A stretch of 64,000 nucleotides of DNA from Nymphaea colorata (taxonomy: Eukaryota > Streptophyta > Magnoliopsida > Nymphaeales > Nymphaeaceae): contig NC_045148.1 of NCBI RefSeq assembly GCF_008831285.2, positions 9,305,001 to 9,369,000 of the forward strand, written 5' to 3'. The position numbers and the translations under genes are program-made. Shown here piece after piece: positions 14,420-25,339 of this stretch. The notes under the pieces are model-generated. The model saw nothing but the letters and a program-made list of their open reading frames with translations. It was not told the origin of the DNA and did no database searches. Numbering within the stretch: the first letter of the stretch is position 1; every line of letters starts with the position of its first letter.

Positions 14420-14580
14420 GAGACGGGGCTTGGGCCATGGCCGTTGTGAGCGCAAGAAAAAAAAAATTATATTAAAAAAATCAAATTTTTTTACTTTGGC
14501 CCGACCCGTTGCTCCTCTTGGCTCGACCCACGGATTGTTTGGCCTGCTCTTAAAAAAAAATCCTGGCTTCGCTCCTGAAT
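14420..14580 (-). mobile_element. Short dispersed repeat, copy 1
   Basis: Read on the minus strand, the segment starts AGGAGCGAAGCCAGGATT, runs through AAGAGGAGCAACGGGTC, then a tract like AAAAAAATTTGATTTTTT, and ends in a GC-rich part. The same order of motifs occurs on the plus strand at 54405-54600. The two are therefore copies of one dispersed family in opposite orientation. No coding capacity is visible and the class is unknown. Confidence 0.5.
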
Positions 14581-14971
14581 GAAAAACGGAAACCATAAAA
14601 AAAAACCAAAGTTGTTCATCCTTATACGGGATGCCCTCTATTGTTTCGGCAGTATCTCCATAGTTACTTCCCCTGGTTGGATCTGGAGAGGCATATACAT
14701 ATTTTTTCTTATAAAACTTGTTGGATATGGAGGAATGCATATACAAACAGAGAAACTGTTGAGAAATTTGAGAAACCTTAGATCCAAACTTGCCAGTGAA
14801 TCAACATGCATGGTAAAATATTATTTCCCTAAATCCTACTGGCTGTATAGTTTAGTTGAACCGTTGAAGCTGCTATGAGGTGTTGAGTGCTTTATTCAAT
14901 CAATAAATTATCTATAAAGAGGGTGAAGAAAAAAATAACTGATTGCTGAGTGACTCTGGTTTACTATTCAA

Positions 14972-14975
<4 letters not shown>

Positions 14976-15012
<37 letters not shown>
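14976..15012. repeat. (CT)n microsatellite
   Basis: About 18 uninterrupted CT units. The run directly abuts the far end of the SINE-like segment at 15013-15262 and could descend from that element's tail. Confidence 0.95.
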
Positions 15013-15014
<2 letters not shown>

Positions 15015-15262
15015 GGACCATTGCCAAAAAGTAAAAGGAAAAATGGGTGTTGAGGTTCATCCCTACCACCCGGAACGAAGCTTGAAAGTTTCCTTCCTCT
15101 ACCTTCGGGGTCCTGAGCTGAGTCAGTATCAACAATTGCAACAATTGACCATTCAATTCAAATGGCATGCCCCATCACTTTAACACCAACAAGACTCGAA
15201 CTAGAGACCTGTGTTTTTATAAACTCGACCTAACCCAACCACTATGCCACTAGACCAATATG
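15013..15262 (-). mobile_element. tRNA-derived SINE-like element
   Basis: On the minus strand TGGCATAGTGG (15249-15239) fits the Pol III A box, and AGTTCGAGTCT (15202-15192) fits the B box. They are 36 bases apart, close to tRNA spacing. About 150 bases of unrelated body follow, then a simple repeat. This is the layout of a plant SINE. I do not see a full cloverleaf, so it is not called a tRNA gene. Exact ends and target duplications were not found. Confidence 0.6.
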
Positions 15263-16072
15263 ATAGTTAAATTGCTTTGCAATGCTCCAAAAAAATATGA
15301 CCTGCTCTTTGGCACCATTGGGTAGTAAGTGGCAAGTTATTGGTTTTATATCTTTCGATGTCAAATTTCTTGTCTACGGGGAAAAATGATGCAGTGGTTA
15401 GTTGACATGCGATGCAAATTGCATCCCTTTATTTTTGTAAAACATAATATATAAGCTATTGATCTGCTTTTAAAAAACTAAGATTGTGAATATATCTGAT
15501 TTTAATCGGATATTTAATTCAACCAATTTGAGAAAATTGGATATGAGAAAAAAAATATTTAAGGATTTAAGATATGACATCTGATTAGACTACGATTTAA
15601 ATATACATAAATATAAATATCAGATCAAATTCAGATAAGTATTCATATTAGGTTTATTTTCACACAAATATCATATAGCTAATACAAATAGATTTAAGAT
15701 AAGAACCCTTTGAAATGAGTAAAATTTGGTTGAAGCTTCAGATTGAGACTCAAATATGAATATAAAAATTGAATTTGGATTAAATTCAATATTGTAAAAT
15801 CAGATTTTGGGTTTGGATTTAGATGTGTATTCGAATTCAAACATGTGAATATTCGAAAAAAATATATTGATTAACGGCATATTTGATTTGAATCCGATTC
15901 TTTCCTTAAAAAAAAATCAAACGTAATAAATAAACAATGCCATCTAAAAATTTCATATTTTAGTCTCTACCAATTTTAACAATTTCCTTTTTCAATTCCT
16001 ATTTAAATCTATTATCAAGATGATTTAATGAAAAAAATAAATTCACATATTCTCGAGACGTCTACGGAGCAG
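15263..16072. other. AT-rich intergenic DNA
   Basis: No gene seen. Between about 15480 and 15910 words such as ATTCAGATAAG, GGATTTAGATG and GAATTCAAAC repeat in both orientations. The same texture appears at 23190-23500, which suggests old non-autonomous repeat remnants. Confidence 0.5.
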
Positions 16073-16221
16073 CACGTGAACAGCTTACCGATGCCACGTA
16101 GCGTTCGTGGTCCCCATCCTCCGGTTGGGTCCCTACCCGCATTAAAGCGCGGACCATGACGCAAGTGGGACCCAGGAGGACCCACATGGTCCTACTCTGG
16201 TGGCTGCATCGTTGACACGTC
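16073..16221 (+). promoter_or_regulatory. ACGT-core cluster upstream of the first protein-1589 gene
   Basis: Within about 150 bases there are a perfect G-box CACGTG (16073-16078), a CCACGTAG (about 16094-16101) and a GACACGTCA (16214-16222). ACGT cores of this kind bind bZIP and bHLH factors, often in abscisic acid or light responses. The cluster lies 290-440 bases before the ATG at 16510. The regulatory role is inferred from motif density only. Confidence 0.45.
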
Positions 16222-16509
16222 AGCTTGGTGGTCCCGCCTCCTCCCTCTCCGAGCAGCGGATGAGGGGAGGGAAATCCGCAGCGGTGGATATCGGCGCACC
16301 CTCGGCCTATCGCTTCGGATAGCATCAGGATAACAATTTCAACTCACCGCAACCCTCTCCCGAAGATACAGGAAAAGTCCCATGTACTGTACGCCTTCAA
16401 ATGTCTCTTTTCTTCCTTCTTTTGTTTCTTCCCCTCACATAAACTCTCTCTCCTTCTTCTGTTCAATCTGATCGTTTGTCCACTTTTGAGCGACCAGAAA
16501 AGGGGGAGA

Positions 16510-17836
16510 ATGTGCCAAGGCGGCCACCAACCTTGTTTGTATTGCCACCCTCATGGCTACATCAGAATGGTATATGATAAAACTACTTTTATTATTAGTT
16601 TATTGTATTTATTTATTTGTTGTAGTAGCTCGTCAACATGTGATCACAGAGGTATACATGGCTGCATTTTGTTTTGGTTCTTTAATTCTGTTGATGGTAC
16701 AATCTCCTGTTTCTAGTTGTTGCTGTTGGGCTGATGATGATGATGATAATGATCTTCTTCACGTTTTTTTCTATGGGATTAATCTTGTGTTTGCTGTTCA
16801 GGTGCAGCATCTGATAGAGGTCTGCTTGATCCTTCGCATGGGCATGGACGACTGCGTCGAGGCGCTCGCTCAGCATGCAGGCATCCAACCTCTGGTCACT
16901 TTGACAGGTGATCGTCTCTCTCTCTCTTGTCAGGACAGTTTCTTCACCTATATCACTCTCTCCTTTGCTAGACCAAGCAACTCAGAAGATTGTCATGAGA
17001 TGATTCCAAGTTTCGATCAGTTTGGAGATTATGCTTCTAAGTTTAGACAGATTTCTCTTTGAAAAATGAAGGAACTTGAGCATTTCATGCACGCCTCTGT
17101 GGTAGTGACCAATAAATTAGTTTGATAACTTGATTGCCGCAGAAATGGCCAAATTTCTCTTCATTTTTTCTGTTTTCTCTTCTCACTGACCATTTCATGA
17201 AGATGCATTTTTTTTTTCTACTTGTTGCATGGAGCCAATTTGATACTGTAAGGATTTGTCGAGTTTCTTGAAATTTTCGAGAGGTTTTCCAGAGGAAGCT
17301 CGTTCTATTTTATTTTTCCTTTCTCCCATTCGGAAATTGTTTCTGATTGACATGTTTCAAAACGCGTGCAGTTTGGAGGGAGCTGATGAAGGAAAACAGG
17401 GAATTCTTTCAGGCTTACTCCCCAGCTACTTCTGAAAACTCACCTGCAAGTAAGATGTTGGGAAAGAATATTATTCTCTTTTAGTTCTTTTATTTAATTT
17501 TTAGTGATGTATAACTTCCAATACATTCACCCAAAGGAGAACATATATAGGAATTCCCTCACCATTTGTCCCACAAGAGTAGAATCATTAATTTCCATGT
17601 GATTCATATAATATGCAACCTGGATCATACCCATCTCAACAGTGGATTCATCATTTTAGAAACTAAAATTAGTGCACTTCCTTGGTACCAAATGCCAATC
17701 TACAAGTTTCCAGGCCAGCATTTAAAAGATCCTTCAATAATTTCTTGGTTTAGCTTTTTACTGACATTAATAATCTATGCTGGTTTCCACAGACAAGCCA
17801 CTCCAATGCTCATTTGGGACCCGAACAAGGAGGTGA
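16510..17836 (+). CDS. Plant protein 1589 (A_thal_3526) family, copy 1
   Basis: Four exons at 16510-16569, 16802-16907, 17372-17449 and 17793-17836, all GT-AG, giving 95 residues. Exon 1 encodes a Cys-rich start (MCQGGHQPCLYC...). Exons 2 and 3 encode the family core, VQHLIEVCLILRMGMDDC then ALAQHAGIQPLV then VWRELMKENREFFQAY, seen in plant-specific proteins of unknown function (Pfam A_thal_3526, about 55 residues). Exon order, phases and sizes match the neighbouring copy at 20759-21920, so the two are a tandem pair. The last exon (NKPLQCSFG...) aligns with the start of the other copy's last exon, but stops 21 residues sooner. The last exon is the least certain part. Biochemical role unknown. 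Confidence 0.75.
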
Positions 17837-18155
17837 TATGACGAAACGTTTAATCTATTTTAAATGGAAGCCGATCCATCAACGGAAGTTGGAGAAATTT
17901 TGGTGGTGCAGAGAAAGATTGTATTAGCTTATGTCATACCTTGTGCCAACACGCTCATATGTAATTACCCAAATTTATATCTGAGAAGAACAAACACTTC
18001 GTCCATGCATACTGTTACATATATATAATGAGAATCCGTGGTAAATTCCGCTTATACCTTGACATGTAGATTGCAGATACGGTTTTATGAAGAATAAATT
18101 CGTGGTGTGGTGTGAAGAACTTTTCAGAGTGTGAGGCTGTTATATGACTTAGCAC

Positions 18156-18189
<34 letters not shown>

Positions 18190-19950
18190 AGCACACACAT
18201 ATACATGCACAGACACCAAGAGAAATTTATTACAACAAGGGTCGCATTATTCATAGGCGGCAATTTGTGGGTTCCAAGTGCATGCATATTCGTATATACA
18301 TACAGAGAAACATACACACACTGAACACACGCAGAGAGAGAGAGAGAGAGAGAGAGAGACGCTTATAGTGGTTGTAGTATTCACTGAACTTTGTGGATTT
18401 CAAGTGCATGAATATGCGTACAAACATAGGAAGACGAGTTGTAGATTTAGAGAGAGGCCAGATGCTTGTCGTGTCGTGGTGGTTGTATTAGCCACAGCCT
18501 GTAGGAATTTTTGTGGATTTCAAGTGCATTGAGAGAGATCTGGCCGACAAAATGGAAAATGATTAAAAAACAAAGTATGGTGACAAGGCGTCACCAATAT
18601 GAAGAGATAAAAATGGCATAAGATAAAAATTAGCAAAGAAAATAAACAAAAAATATGAATAACATCAACTAGAACTAGAACAAAGCAAGAAGAGGAGGAG
18701 AAAGAGAGAGAGAGAGAGAGCTAGTCAGAAACAAAAGTCTACACATCTGCCGTTATAATACTTCCAATTGAAGCAACTTGCTGCCGCGTCCCAAAGAGAC
18801 AGAGAGAGAGAGAGAGAGGTTGTATTGTCCACAGCCTGCATGAATTTGTGGACTTCAAGTGCATGAATATGCATGTGCACATGCATAGAGAGAGATATTT
18901 GTAGTGAATGTATTACCCACCACTTATATACACGCACATGCAGGTGCAACATTCAATTAAATATACACATAAATAAATCATTATACCCTCAATATGCAGT
19001 ATGACGTTTAATTATATGTCCCTTCAACTTAAGCCTCGTTTATTCAATTTTCACAGACTTTTTCCGTCTAAGACATTATGAACGGAACATTACAAGTTTT
19101 GTTGCGTGAGAGCAGCAAACAACATGGTTAAAGAGAGAGAGAGAGAGAGAAATAGTTGATGCTCAACAAGATTACCGAGAGAATTTTTCTCACCTTAACA
19201 TTAATTTTCGTGGAAAAATAAATCCCGCTCCTACCGCGGGGTTGCTTTATTCCACGATTCTTTTTTCCATTTATTTAGACTGAAACAGTCAGGGCGTCCT
19301 AACTGCTTTCCTTGAGTCACGTACCTTGGAAATGTATAAAAGAAATTTCAACTTCTTCATAGTTGCGTCCATTTTTCATTGTCTGTAATGAAGATCTCTG
19401 CAACCACCAGTAGCTATATTTCCCTTTTCTTGAACATGCAGCAGTTGAATAGTCTGAATGCGCCAATATCTGCACCGATCTTTTTGAAATCATCTCGCTG
19501 AGCGTTAGCTATTTTCTGATATACTGAGATCGAATTAGTATGTTCGGTCACTCTCCCACCAATTACAGAAACAAAGTGTCAATGGTTCAATGCTTTTAAA
19601 GAAAAAGAAATTAAGTACCAAAATCCACACTTTATGAGATATATATACTGTCTAAACATGAATCCATGGCGAGATAGAATCCACAATTTGTAAGAAACAC
19701 TGTGTAGACAGACAACTATTTTGGTACTTCAAATTTCTAATCCGTTTGATTAACTAGCAAGAACTTGAAAGGAGGTGGAAGATTTTAGATCCTCGGACTA
19801 AGACTTTAAAAGGGTATTTGATAAAGATCCATGTGTGGATCTGACGTGACCAATGATTTATAGTGAAATCCTTGGTTTATCAAACCAACAATTTTAAGTT
19901 AATCCTAAGATCCACTCTTGAAATCCTTAGTTTACCATTTTATTTTTTGA
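17837..19950. other. Intergenic DNA between the tandem pair, rich in GA/CT repeats
   Basis: No coding sequence recognised. It contains several GA or CT microsatellites (about 18155-18188, 18332-18359, 18702-18720, 18800-18818 and 19133-19150) and the 120-base repeat array at 18236-18880. From about 19800 there are words such as AAGATCCATG and AAATCCTTGG shared with the neighbouring MITE-like element. Confidence 0.6.
18236..18880. repeat. Diverged tandem repeat of about 120 bases, four copies
   Basis: A unit containing GGTTGTATT...GAATTTGTGGA then TTCAAGTGCATGAATATGC begins near 18241, 18361, 18481 and 18819. The first three steps are almost exactly 120 bases apart. The fourth is displaced by about 340 bases. 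GA microsatellites sit between units and probably drove expansion. The copies differ at many positions, so the array is old. Confidence 0.65.
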
Positions 19951-20173
19951 GGTTGCGTTTGATAGCCTCGGATCTAAGATCTGAGGCTACATAAGAAGTG
20001 TGGTATGAGAGATCTTCATTTTAAATATAATGAGGACCTAAATAACACAAATTTGAAATCTATGCTACATATTAAAAACCATGGATTTATGATCGGATTT
20101 AGGAGGAGGGGGAAAGGTTCCGATCTTATCATCGCAGTTCTGAGATATCATCCGCGGTGAAACAAACACAACC
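19951..20173. mobile_element. MITE-like element, about 223 bases
   Basis: The left end GGTTGCGTTTGATAGCCTCG and the reverse complement of the right end, GGTTGTGTTTGTTTCACCGC, share most of their first 20 bases, giving imperfect terminal inverted repeats. The GTTTG terminal motif and size fit Tourist-like PIF/Harbinger miniature elements. I see no clear three-base target duplication. It lies about 590 bases before the ATG of the second protein-1589 gene. Confidence 0.45.
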
Positions 20174-20508
20174 AAAACAAAAATGTTTGTTAAAATGATT
20201 AATTACAGGGATCGAATGAGAGGCAAACAAATGGCTTTAAGTGATTTCAAACCAGCTCATACTTCTTTAATGAAAAGAATGAGATGGAGCAAAGGTGACG
20301 GAGTCGGACATTCTTTGTATGACAGACTAAAAGATGAACAACATGGGTCCCACCTTGACCTATACAAATCGAGGCAGGCACTGGGGCCCACACCAACTTG
20401 AGAGTGAAACGTGTCAAAGAGATGGATCTTCCCGTCACCTGGCTCTTTCGGACCATAGCAGCATTCAAAGGCCATGAATTGAGGTAGGGCCATCCTCAAG
20501 TGGCCGCC

Positions 20509-20856
20509 ATGGCCGCCACGCTCTTATCCCCACAATCGGATGAGGGAGAATCCATAGTATTGGATGTGCTTGAACCATTGATCTTCCACTTGGATAGCAC
20601 CAGATTACAAATAATCAAAAGCGGGTTCCTTCCCCATCTCACGAAGACATTTAATGAAATACATAATACTCCTGTTGATCATGAAACCTTTGTTACTTTG
20701 ATCACCTTGTGTAGTACCTTTGCCAACCAGAAGAAGAAGAAGAAGAAGAAAGAAGAAGATGTGTCTGGGCAGAGAGCAACCTTGTCTGTGTTGCCAACCT
20801 CGCAGTTATATCAGAATGGTACTGAGAAACTGCCCTTTAATTATCAGAATACATAG
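20509..20856 (+). other. 115-codon ORF overlapping exon 1 of the second protein-1589 gene
   Basis: An ATG at 20509 opens 115 codons in a frame different from the protein-1589 start at 20759 and runs past its first splice donor. Residues 5-75 look protein-like (for example VLDVLEPLIFHLDS and GFLPHLTKTFNEIH, with regular Leu/Ile spacing). The rest is a Lys run encoded by a GAA/GAAG repeat followed by the out-of-frame exon. Copy 1 of the gene has no counterpart upstream. It may be a captured fragment of another gene or a chance frame. I do not recognise the family. Confidence 0.35.
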
Positions 20857-21920
20857 GAGGTGATGTTTATCTATTTGCAGAGGGAAGCCATGAATGTGAT
20901 CTTGTGATGTTTCTTGTTCTGTGGTGTGGTTTAGGTGCAGCATCTGATAGAGAGGTGCTTGATCCTGCGCATGGCCCGCGATGACTGCGTCCAAGCGCTT
21001 GCCCGGCACGCGGGCATTGAACCGCTGGTTACTTTGACCGGTGATCCCTCTCTTCCCTTCCCAGCAATGCCTGTGACTTCTGATCTACGTGAGAACACTT
21101 GCTAGGTTTCTGTTTGGCAACTGCTGATCTCTCTCTCTCTCTCAATTCTTTCTGTGACTTCCGATGATCTACGTCAGAACACTCACCAGGATTCTGTTTC
21201 ACGACTCTCTTCTTCTTCTTCTTGTGACTTCTGATCCACGCCAGATTGACAGCACCGGAGTTGAACTTTGTTAGTAGCAGTACCATATGATTTAGTGATC
21301 TGCGTTAGCACACTTACATAAACTTAATTTCAAGATTTCATGAGATCGGTCTGTTGAATTCCACAGTGATCTGCGTTAGTGTACTTACATACACTTTCAA
21401 GGTTTCATGAGATCGATCTGTTGAATTTCATAGCTTGAAATATGCGTTTATATTTATACGTGTTGATATTTGATGTGCTTGCAGTGTGGAACGAACTCAT
21501 GAAGGCAAACAAGGAATTCTTCCAAACTTATAATTCAGAAAGCTCACCCACATGTAAGTTTAACTGTGGAAATCTTTTTGCAGCTAAGGAATACAAGTTA
21601 AAAGAACTTAATTTTTGCGGATGAAGGGTGACCTAATTAAATCATGTGATTACCAAGAACAGTTGTGCTGCTCAAGTATATGAACTAGAAAGTAATATTC
21701 TTACATGTCTAGACAATGAAGCTGATATTGTTTTTGTTGCTTAATGAGGTAGATTAGATCTTCTGTTACTTCAATAACCACTTATATAGATACAGTACTA
21801 TGTATTTTCTCAGGTAGGCCATTGAATATGGAGTCAAGATTCCGGCAAAGGAGACAGTGGTCAGGGAAACTCAACGAGGATGATGGACCATGGAAGGGGT
21901 CTCCAAGAATGGGGAGATGA
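20759..21920 (+). CDS. Plant protein 1589 (A_thal_3526) family, copy 2
   Basis: Four exons at 20759-20818, 20935-21040, 21485-21553 and 21814-21920 give 113 residues. Exon 1 has exactly the same length (60 bases) as in copy 1 and encodes a related Cys-rich start (MCLGREQPCLCC...). The family core is VQHLIERCLILRMARDDC, ALARHAGIEPLV, then VWNELMKANKEFFQTY. The last exon adds a basic tail (RPLNMESRFRQRRQWSG...). Function is unknown in the family. The protein is small and has no signal peptide or membrane segment. A GAA microsatellite (20729-20757) directly precedes the ATG, and a longer ORF in another frame overlaps it. The start is supported by conservation with copy 1 rather than by its context. 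Confidence 0.8.
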
Positions 21921-22513
21921 TCGAGTGCATGTCTAAGGAATCTGTGAAAAAGATTAGCTGGTTTATGCAAATCATGGTAGTTTAAGTTAGTCATGTACTA
22001 CTGCCTTGTGTATGTACTTCTATCTATTGATGGCTCTTTGGGAAGAACCCTATCTTGTACAGCTTCTTGAATTAAAATTGCATTACTTGATTTGCTTTAG
22101 AATTGCCAGATATGCTATGGTCCTTGTAAAGAACTAAGTAATCCAAGTAATTTGACTACTGACTACAAGAGCGGAGCCAGAATTAAAGTTTTAAATTTTG
22201 ACAGGAGCCAAAATGTTATTTTTCGAAATTCTTAATTTGACTACTGACTCACCTTAATTATACAAGTACTTAACTGAAATATACAGCAAAGCCTGCATTT
22301 CTATAGTATATTCTACATATATATCATTCTACGGAGGCATATGATTGATTTCAATGTCTTCCTTGAGTAATTATGAGATAAACAAAATCTTGTGCTCAAG
22401 ACCATGAAGTCTGAGTCCTCTTCAAGACAGCTTCGTCTACATGAAAGTTGGTAAGAGTTCAGGGAAATCATTTTCGGCATCACTAATACAACAATTTGTT
22501 TTCAGTAGTTGAT

Positions 22514-22549
<36 letters not shown>

Positions 22550-23872
22550 TGCGTGTGTGTGTGTGTGTGCAGAATAAAGGACTAATTTAGAACTGATTAT
22601 AAAGTAATTAAGTCAGCTGTTACTATAGAATCATGAAATGAGTTAGCTGGCCATGATAAAAACGAGGGCAAAAATACCAAATTACCAACTTCTAAGCGAA
22701 AATGAGTGGTGAAAATATCATTAATGTGGCACTCATAGAAGCTTAAAATAATAATGAAATAACTATTATCTGTAAAAAGTTTGTTGTTTCATACTGAATT
22801 TACTATGAGAAGTCATATATTATATTCAGTGATGACGTATATATCTCTATAAGATGCATGAGTCACTCGAGTCTGTCAACAAAAGGTACATGCTCGACTG
22901 ATCTACTTGCATCTTCTTTACAAGAAAAAGAGAGAATGACATTTTGTTAATTTATTAAAAAAAAAAGTCTTTCATAGTTTTTTTTTATTTTTTTCATTTT
23001 CAATTTTGTCTTTACAAAAAAATTTCTTTTTTAGTGTGAACTAAGAACACTATAGTCATTAACTATACTGGTGCAAGAAAAATCATGCATCAACGTGACG
23101 AATTTCTTTACTTTGCTTACAGGGGCGTGGATCGTGCAAAAGAAACTGACATATTTCTTTACTTTATGACAACTATATCACGTTTTTAATAAATGTTGGA
23201 TTTAATTTAGGTTCGGATTTAGTTTTAAATAAGCACCCTACATCTAATATCCATCCATTTTGAAAGCAGACTCTTAATTCATGTATACATTGCAATGCTA
23301 TCTGGGTTTGTTTAAAGTCGGATTTGGATTCAATTTTGAAGTTAAAAATTGGATTTAGACTGTGAATTCAGGTTCAGGTTCAGACATTATTTTCATTTAT
23401 ATTTGAATCCAAATTCGGACTACGTGAGCCTCCACCAAAAGGGTATGGTAACAAGTAAATCCAATTCAAATCCGATCTAGTGGCCGAGCCAGAAAATTGA
23501 CTGGCGGATCATTCGTTTAAAAGTACTTATATCTCATGGGACACACACACATATATATATTTATATATAAGGAGCTTCCTATACTTGGTAAAAGTTGGAT
23601 ATAAAGAGTTGAATATGACTACTACCTAGATCCAGGTGGTTTATTTAGGTTCTTAAGGAACCGTTTGGCAATAGTAACAATTTGTTATTAACGAACTTGG
23701 GCAGATTCATGAAATATTATAACATATATCACACTAGATCGAAAAACTGTGTTATTTTCCCATCAAAGCAAAACTCTAAAACTAGAACCCCAATTTGGGT
23801 TGGCTTGATTGTTAATTTCTTGCAATCTACCGAGATTAGGTGTTTCATAGAACTAGTCAAATTCAGGATATA
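21921..23872. other. Intergenic DNA
   Basis: The first few hundred bases are the likely 3' untranslated region of the second protein-1589 gene. The motif AGAGCGGAGCCAGAATT at 22169 matches the end of the dispersed family seen at 14.58 and 54.4 kb. A compound (CT)n(GT)n microsatellite occupies 22513-22570. Between 23190 and 23500 there are TE-like words such as TTGGATTCAATTTTG. No gene recognised. Confidence 0.55.
22513..22570. repeat. Compound (CT)n(GT)n microsatellite
   Basis: A run of CT dinucleotides passes directly into GT dinucleotides with one GC interruption, about 58 bases in all. Confidence 0.95.
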
Positions 23873-24110
23873 TTAGGGCTGCACAACAAGTTGAGCCAAT
23901 TCAAGCTGGATTCAAAACTAGGTTAAGCTCAAATCAAGTTTGATTCATTTGTAAATTAATCTAACTCAAATTTAAGTGAAAGCTTGAGCTTATAAGTGTC
24001 ACTCCAAGGAACTAAGCCTAGGTATCGGGCCGGGCCCGGCCCGATAACGAGTCGGGCTTGGCTCGACTCGAAAAGCCCGAGCCCGGCCAAAGCTCGGCCA
24101 GATTAAATTA
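23873..24110. mobile_element. Possible nested non-autonomous elements
   Basis: TAGGGCTGCACAACAAGTTG at 23873 resembles the left end of the element at 562-964. It is followed by similar GAGCTT-rich sequence. At about 24012-24110 a second, GC-rich block with GGGCCGGGCCCGGCCCG and CTCGGCC words begins, followed by an AT-rich tail. This looks like one element beside or inside another. No right terminus was identified for either, so boundaries are approximate. Confidence 0.35.
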
Positions 24111-25339
24111 AAAAATATTTGTTTAATATAAAATAATACATAAGAGACTGCACAGTGTGCTCCCCCACAGGCTCCAAAGTCTTTTCGGGCCATAGGATTA
24201 GATCAAACTGAATCGGATGTCTCTAACTCATGGAGAAAAACCGAACCCAGAGCATGATTTAACAAAAGAAACGGATTCACTTGAACCGTGCCCCCAACCC
24301 GGGCGCGATGCGAACGGCGTCATCAGGATTTCCCGCTAAACTTGGGGACTTTCGGGTAATTAAGCCCTTCAATAGAACCACTGGGACGTGCAAGAGGCGA
24401 CGGAGGGGGAGGAAGAGGAAGGGCGGAAGGCGGCGAGGAAGTCACTGCTAGGTGACGCGGACGCCCCTCGGTTGTCGTAGATCATCGAGTTCGGATCTTA
24501 TACGGGTTCGCGTATTTCGATTCTTTCTGGGGAACTTCGCATTTTGAGGTCGGCACTGGCTTCTCTTGTTCATTTTGAGGTTCTTGCAAATTTCTCTTGT
24601 CCAAGCTTGGTCGATCTCATCAACGTCGCTGTGTCGGACACAGAACGGGCGGTTCTTCTCGTTTCTCTTGTTTTCTCTTTGAGTTAGAGTAACTTGCAGT
24701 TTGATCTCTGGTGAAGTCGCCTTGTTTTTGGGTTGCACGCCTTGCTTATCTTTTGTGTGAGAGGTCGACTTCAAAGAGTTCTTGTGAATTAGCTAAGGGG
24801 AAATTGCAAAATTTAGTTTTCTTCATCGTAGAAGTAGAGATATCGGCGGTTTTCCGATCTTGCTTGTTGATATGGAAAAGATGCTTTTATAGTTTTTTTG
24901 TGCGACTTGTTTTTTTCATTAGAAATCAAAACTTTCTGCGCTTCGGTTGATAAGCATGTGTTGAAAATGTTGACAGTTAACGTGTTTGATGACGGACCTT
25001 CCTCCTCTTGCCTATTCATTGAATAATGGATTTTATTGTGGTTTTGATTGATAGTCTGTTTGTAAAATGTAATATATCTTTCTCTTTTGCTTTTTCTTTT
25101 TGTAAGGGTCAGTTAGAGCTACTCTTACTTGGGCTTTTTTGGGCCGAGAAAAAATTGCACTTCGCTTGTGGCTGCTTTTTCCGTTTGAGTGATTTGCTGA
25201 GGTGTTCAGTTTATTGCTTTTGCTTTTTGGTCTTATGGACGAGTTTTTGCTCGACTTGCTGTTGGATTATGAGTCTAAAGCCTATTCCATAGTTCACGCT
25301 CTTTGTTGGTTTCTAATTATGTGTCAAATTGGCAGAGGG
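24111..25339 (+). promoter_or_regulatory. Upstream region and leader of SDH5
   Basis: The GC-rich stretch at about 24290-24470, followed by GT donors after TTTTGAG (near 24548), looks like a promoter plus non-coding first exon. The exon carrying the ATG begins after the acceptor AG at 25334-25335, only four bases before the start codon, so at least one leader intron is very likely. The exact donor is not resolved. Confidence 0.5.

Noticed and set aside
14306-14746. 146-codon minus-strand frame
   Set aside because: It runs across the dispersed repeat at 14420-14580 with homopolymer-coded Lys and Phe runs. Best explained as a chance frame.
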